From Platynereis dumerilii (taxonomy: Eukaryota; Annelida; Polychaeta; Phyllodocida; Nereididae): a stretch of DNA of 64,000 nucleotides. The position numbers and the translations under genes were made by a program. Shown piece after piece: positions 59,157 through 64,000 of the stretch. Under the pieces are notes generated by a model. The model made no database searches. It saw nothing but the letters and a program-made list of their open reading frames with translations, and was not told where the DNA came from. The stretch's first letter is position 1; each line of letters starts with the position of its first letter. The DNA is taken from positions 64,492,692-64,556,691 of the forward strand of contig JAPTHN010000003.1 in NCBI GenBank assembly GCA_026936325.1. Direction: 5' to 3'.

Positions 59157-62070
59157 AAACTTCACCTATTACATAGGTGAAGTTTCTTGTTTTCGTAAAT
59201 ATTTTTATTATTATTTTTCCGGACAAAAATTTCTTCAAAAAAATCTCAAAAAAATCACATACAGAGTATTACATGACCATATTACACTGACAAAATCGGA
59301 ATGACCTTGACCCATTTTTCAAGGTCACAGGTCACTTCAAACTCAGTTTTTTCATTATTTCAAGTGATCATTTTTCAATTAATTAGAGGCAAATTTCATT
59401 TTCCAATTACATGGCATGTACTACATATAAATTACATAATCTGACCTAATTTCATGAAAGTAGGTCAAGGTCAAGGTCAAACAGTTCAATTTTTAGTCTC
59501 AGAGGTGTGCGCGCGGGATCTCAGAACTGGCAAAGCACTGTGTCACATAATTGATGCCAAAAGTTGCCTAAATGTCTGGCGCATGGTAAGTGCCTTTTCT
59601 TATAATGATCTCATGCTTGGTTACTGAGTTATGTAATTTTTAGTTACAACCGCGTCACAAAATGGTGACCTTGAACATTTCAACCTGATATATCGATTTT
59701 AGGCCATAATAATGTATAGTGAACCCCCCCAAAGTAGCCTCCAAAACCCCCGTACCCACCTTCAAATTTGACCTTGATCTCATTTTTCAAGGTCATTTGG
59801 CCCGTCAAAGTGCGAAAAGTGCTAATTTTCAAAAATTCTGAAAATTATGTTTTTTTCATGATATCACTTTGATATTTTTTCGCAAGACAGACAAAAATAT
59901 ACAAATTTAGAATATGTAATCCAAAGTCCTGCAACAATTTTCCTTAATTTTCTACAAAATTTCAAATATTGCAAACCGGAGAAGTTGGAAAAATGACAAA
60001 TTATCGCGTATTTGACATAGAAATATCGATCCGAGAGAGTTACCATAATGAATTGACCCCCCCTTTTTCATACATTTCCATTCAGAATATCATATTGATT
60101 TTGACCTAGAAAATCATTTTCAAGGTCAAATTCAAGGTCAAACATGTTGAAAAATTTTACTTTTTTGACACTTGATTTTTTTACACAGACAAAGAATCAA
60201 GATATTATTACAAAAATGCCAGACACACTTGCTACAATAGCCTAGTGGCATTGTGTAAATTTTGGAGGTCCTCGGATAGACCTACGTCACACTGTAAAGG
60301 TCACAAGGTCAAAAAATGAAGGAAAAATTTACGATATTTTTTCACATTTCTCAATTATAGCGTTAATTCAATCAGCCCTAGCTCCGGTCCTAATTAAGTT
60401 ACAGAGAATCTGAAAATAGATTTGGAAAGGCCAAATTCTCTTCTAGTTTTCATTATCTGAACATTTTGTCGTAGCTCTGATGGTTTAAAAGATCGCCGGA
60501 CCCTGAAAATTTCATGTTTTTTGTCAAATTTTCACAAAATATCAATTTTTTGACAAGGAAGGAATCATCCTTTTTTGATGAACCTGTCTAGTCATATTTC
60601 TAACTTATATTAACATAATCCTGCAAAGTGATATATATTTCCATTCAACCGTTTTGGTTCTAGAGTGATTTCAAGTTAAAAATGCATATTTTCAGGAATA
60701 TCTTAAAGGCCATATTTCTGAATTGTACCATCATTTCAATCTGTGGTATCTCCGGTCCTATTTAAGTTACAGAAAATCTGAACGCAGATTCGGAAAGCCC
60801 TGATTCTCCTCTAGCCAGCATATTTAAACATTTTATCGTAGCTCTGACTGTCAAAAATATCGCCGGACCCTGAAAAATTCATGTTTTTCGTCAAATTTTA
60901 ACAATTTATCATAATTTTGACAAGGAAATAATCATTTTATTTCAATGAAGCTATCTGAGCATAGTTTCATCTTTCCTTTAGATAAAACTGGCAAGTTATG
61001 TATGTTTTCATGGAACGGTTTTGGTTCTATAGTAATTTTAATTAAAAAACTACATTTTTTCTGAAATTTCTGATGTCCATAATTGTACCATCATTTCAAT
61101 CGGCCGTATCTCCGGTCCTCATAAAGTTACAGAGAATCTGAAAATAGATTTGGAAAGCCAAAGTTCTGCTCTAGTTTTAAAATTTGAACATTTTCATGTA
61201 TCACGGACGGTTAAAAAGATCGCCGGACCCTGAAAAATCTATGTTTTCAGAAATTGTAGTCATTTCCAAATGTTTTCAGGACTAGAAGCACTTTAGCCAA
61301 GAAATTGCTAAAATTCCAATATGAGCACGGTGCCAGTTTCAATCAGCAGTAACTCTAATTGATGTAATGGTTGATGTACTGGTTGATGTTCTGGTTGATG
61401 CACTGGTTTATGTAAACCCTCAGAATATTGTTGTTTCAGTGAGTGTGTCAGTCAGTGCATCAGTATGGGCTTATTGCAGGGTTTATCTGTCTGCTGACTA
61501 TATGTCACATCACAACTAGTCCATAGACAGATAGTTTATAAGTACTTCCATATATCTTTGCACACTGTGTACATTTTAATTGACATGCAAAATTACAGCT
61601 AATGACTTGATATTGCATGTGATATGATTTAGCATTAAATTGCAAGTGATATTGTATGTTTAATACATTGCATGTAACTTTGCATGTGATACTGCATAAT
61701 ATTACATGTTATATTTCTTGTGACATTGCATGTAATATAACATGTGCAAGACGTGTGCAATTACATTCATGTTCAAGTTCATGTTCAAGTTCATGTTCAA
61801 GTTCATGTTCAAGTTCAAGTTCAAGTTCATGTTCAAGTTCATGTTCAAGTTCATTTCCAAGTTCATTTCCAAGTTCATTTCCAAGTTCATTTCCAAGTTC
61901 ATTTCCAAGTTCATTTCCAATGTCATTTCCAATGTCATTTCCAATGTCATTTCCAATGTCATTTCCAATGTCATTTCAATGTCATTTCCAATGTCATTTC
62001 CAATGTCATTTCCAATAATTTGTATGATAAGTGAAGTTTTGTCACCGCTTCGCGGTTACCCGATTTCTAG
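59157..62070 (+). mobile_element. Helentron-like non-autonomous element (HINE), complete, 2.9 kb
   Basis: The 5' end AAACTTCACCTATTACATAG forms a palindrome with the adjoining GTGAAGTTT. Near the 3' end, ATAAGTGAAGTTTT is the matching subterminal inverted repeat, followed by the hairpin ACCGC-TTC-GCGGT (62044-62056), 10 nt, and the terminus CTAG (62067-62070). The flanks are T/T. The interior has (TTA)n, about three 360-bp units marked by GATCGCCGGACCCTGAAAA (near 60493, 60856, 61219), and a 12-bp array near the 3' end. These are the features of Helentron-derived elements. No Rep/helicase frame. Confidence 0.82.
61763..62018. repeat. 12-bp array inside the Helentron-like element
   Basis: Three consecutive unit types: TTCATGTTCAAG, TTCATTTCCAAG, then AATGTCATTTCC, about 20 units in all. 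A stepwise change of unit along the array. Confidence 0.93.
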
Positions 62071-62072
62071 TT

Positions 62073-64000
62073 AAACTTCACCTATTACATAGGTGAAGTT
62101 TCTTGTTTTCGTAAATATTTTTATTATTATTATTATTATTTATTATTTTTCCAGACAAAAATTTCTTCAAAAAAATCTCAAAAAAATCACATACGGAGTG
62201 TTACATGACCATATTACACTGACAAAATCGGAATGACCTTGACCTATTTTTCAAGGTCACAGGCCACTTCAAAGTCCGTTTTTTCATTTATTTAAGTGAT
62301 CATATCACGGCAAGTTACAGGCAAATTTCATTTCCCATTTCAATTACATGTCCTACATGTAAATTACATAATCTGACCCAATTTCGAGATAGTAGGTCAA
62401 GGTCAATATTTTACAGGTGCCATTTCACTCTCAGAGGTGTGCGCACGGGAAGTCAGGATCCGCTAGTCACAGAGTTACAAGCATGACACCAAAAGTTGCC
62501 CGAATGACTTACGCATTGCGGAAAGGACTGTGGTGATGATGCCATACTTAGTTTTTGAGTTACGTAATTTTAAAGATTGACCGCGTCATCAAAACAGGTG
62601 ACCTTGGGTGTCTCACCTTGAAATATCGATTTTAGGCCATAACAATGTATAGTGAACCCCCCCAAAGTAGCCCCCAAAACCCCCATATCCACCTTCAAAT
62701 TTGACCTTGACCTCATTTTTCAAGGTCATTTGGCTCTTCAAAGTGCAAAAAGTGCTTATTTTCAAAAATTCTGAAAATTATGTTTTTTTCAAGATATCAC
62801 CTTGATACATTATCTGTAGACAGACAATAATATGTGCATTTAGAATATGTAATCCAAAGTCCTCTAACATTTTACCTTAATTTTCCACAAAATTCCAAAT
62901 ATTGCAAACCGGAGAACGTTGAAAAATGACAAATTATCGCGTTTTTGACATAGAAATATCGATTCGAGAGAGTTACAATAATTAATTGATCCCCCCATTT
63001 TTGCATCCTGATTCTGAAAATTATATTTGTTTTGACCTAGAAACTTATTTTCAAGGTCAAATTCAAGGTGAAACATGATGAAAAATTTTACTATTTTGAC
63101 ATTTGATTTTTTTACACAGGCAAGGAATCAAAATATTGTTACAAAAATGTCACACAAACTTGCTACAATAGTCTAGAGGCAGTGTATAAATTTTCAAGGC
63201 CCTCGGATTAACCTACGTTAGACTGTAAAGGTCACAAGGTCAAAAAATTAGGGAAAAATTAACGATATTTTTTCACATTTCTCAATGATAGCGTTATTTC
63301 GATCGGCTGTAGCTCCGGTCCTAATTAAGTTACAGAGAATCTGAAAACAGATTTGGAAAGACCAAATTCTCCTCTAGTTTTCGTTTTCTGATTTTTTTGT
63401 CGTAGCTCTGACGGTTTAAAAGATCGCCGGACCCTGAAAATTTCATGTTTTTTGTCAAATTTTCACGATTTATCATCATTTTGACAAGGAAATAATCATT
63501 TTGTTTCAATGAAGCTATTTGAGCATACTTTCATCTTTCGTTCACATAATCCTGCCAAGTTATATATGTTTCCATTGAACCGTTTTGGTTCTAGAGTAAT
63601 TTTAAGTGAAAAACAACATTTTTTCAGAAATTTCCGAAGTCCACATTTCTGAATTGTACCATAATTTCAATCGGCCTTATCTCCGGTCCTAATAAAGTTA
63701 CAGAGAATCTGAAAATAGATTTGGAAAGGCCAAATTCTTCTCTAGTGTCCATATATTGAACATTTTGTCGTAGCTCTGACGGTTTAAAAGATCGCCGGAC
63801 CCTGAAAATTTCATGTTTTTTGTCAAATTTTCACAATTTGTCAATTTTTTGACAGGGACGGAATCATCCTTTTGTGATGAACCTGTCTAGACATATTTCT
63901 AACTTCTATTTACATAATCCTGCCAAGTTATATATCCTCATTGAACCGTATTGGTTCTAGAGTGATTTCCAGTTAAAACTGCATATTTTCAGGAATATCT
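62073..64000 (+). mobile_element. second Helentron-like element, cut by the window end
   Basis: Begins 2-3 bp after the terminus of the first copy and follows it closely (same 5' palindrome, AAGGTCAAGGTCA stretches, GATCGCCGGACCCTGAAAA units near 63423 and 63791). The two are head-to-tail tandem insertions. Confidence 0.85.

Overview
The window looks like animal nuclear DNA, most likely from a marine invertebrate and quite possibly a deuterostome. It is AT-rich, its genes have many small exons with GT-AG introns of a few hundred bases, and the spaces between genes are full of non-autonomous transposons and minisatellites. I cannot name the species. I assembled four gene models by hand, checking splice phase and exon length arithmetic at every junction, and recognised them from memory of vertebrate proteins, without database searches.

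Layout: (1) 1-6.4 kb is gene-poor. It holds a dispersed repeat, a GGAC-type minisatellite between short inverted flanks, a 3.6 kb palindromic element and one isolated exon-like piece. (2) 7.05-15.6 kb, minus strand: a 12-exon gene like vertebrate CNBD1, whose fifth intron carries about 114 copies of a 19-bp minisatellite. (3) 16.3-25.6 kb, minus strand: a complete 19-exon acyloxyacyl hydrolase (AOAH) gene, 568 aa. (4) 26-45 kb: a repeat domain with a G-rich satellite split by an 11.66 kb TTAA-flanked element (itself full of smaller elements), a second TTAA element, and 15-bp and 51-bp minisatellites. (5) 45.7-55.8 kb, minus strand: a second complete 19-exon AOAH gene, 562 aa. (6) 56.0 kb onward, plus strand: the first exons of anillin, starting 262 bp from the second AOAH gene across a shared head-to-head promoter. 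Anillin's following intron holds tandem Helentron-like elements that run off the right edge.

The two AOAH copies are an old tandem duplication: 16 of 19 exons have identical lengths, every splice phase is the same, and the introns are unrelated. AOAH is the lipopolysaccharide-deacylating enzyme, so the locus suggests an expanded endotoxin-handling capacity. In human, AOAH and ANLN are also neighbours (7p14, from memory), so this linkage appears ancient. The long open frames over 9.9-12.5 kb and in the other minisatellites are repeat artefacts, not genes. I see no CRISPR array, rRNA, intact tRNA gene, retrovirus or Polinton. I saw no microbial defence-type system; the most notable items are the conserved AOAH-anillin locus and the group of TTAA elements.
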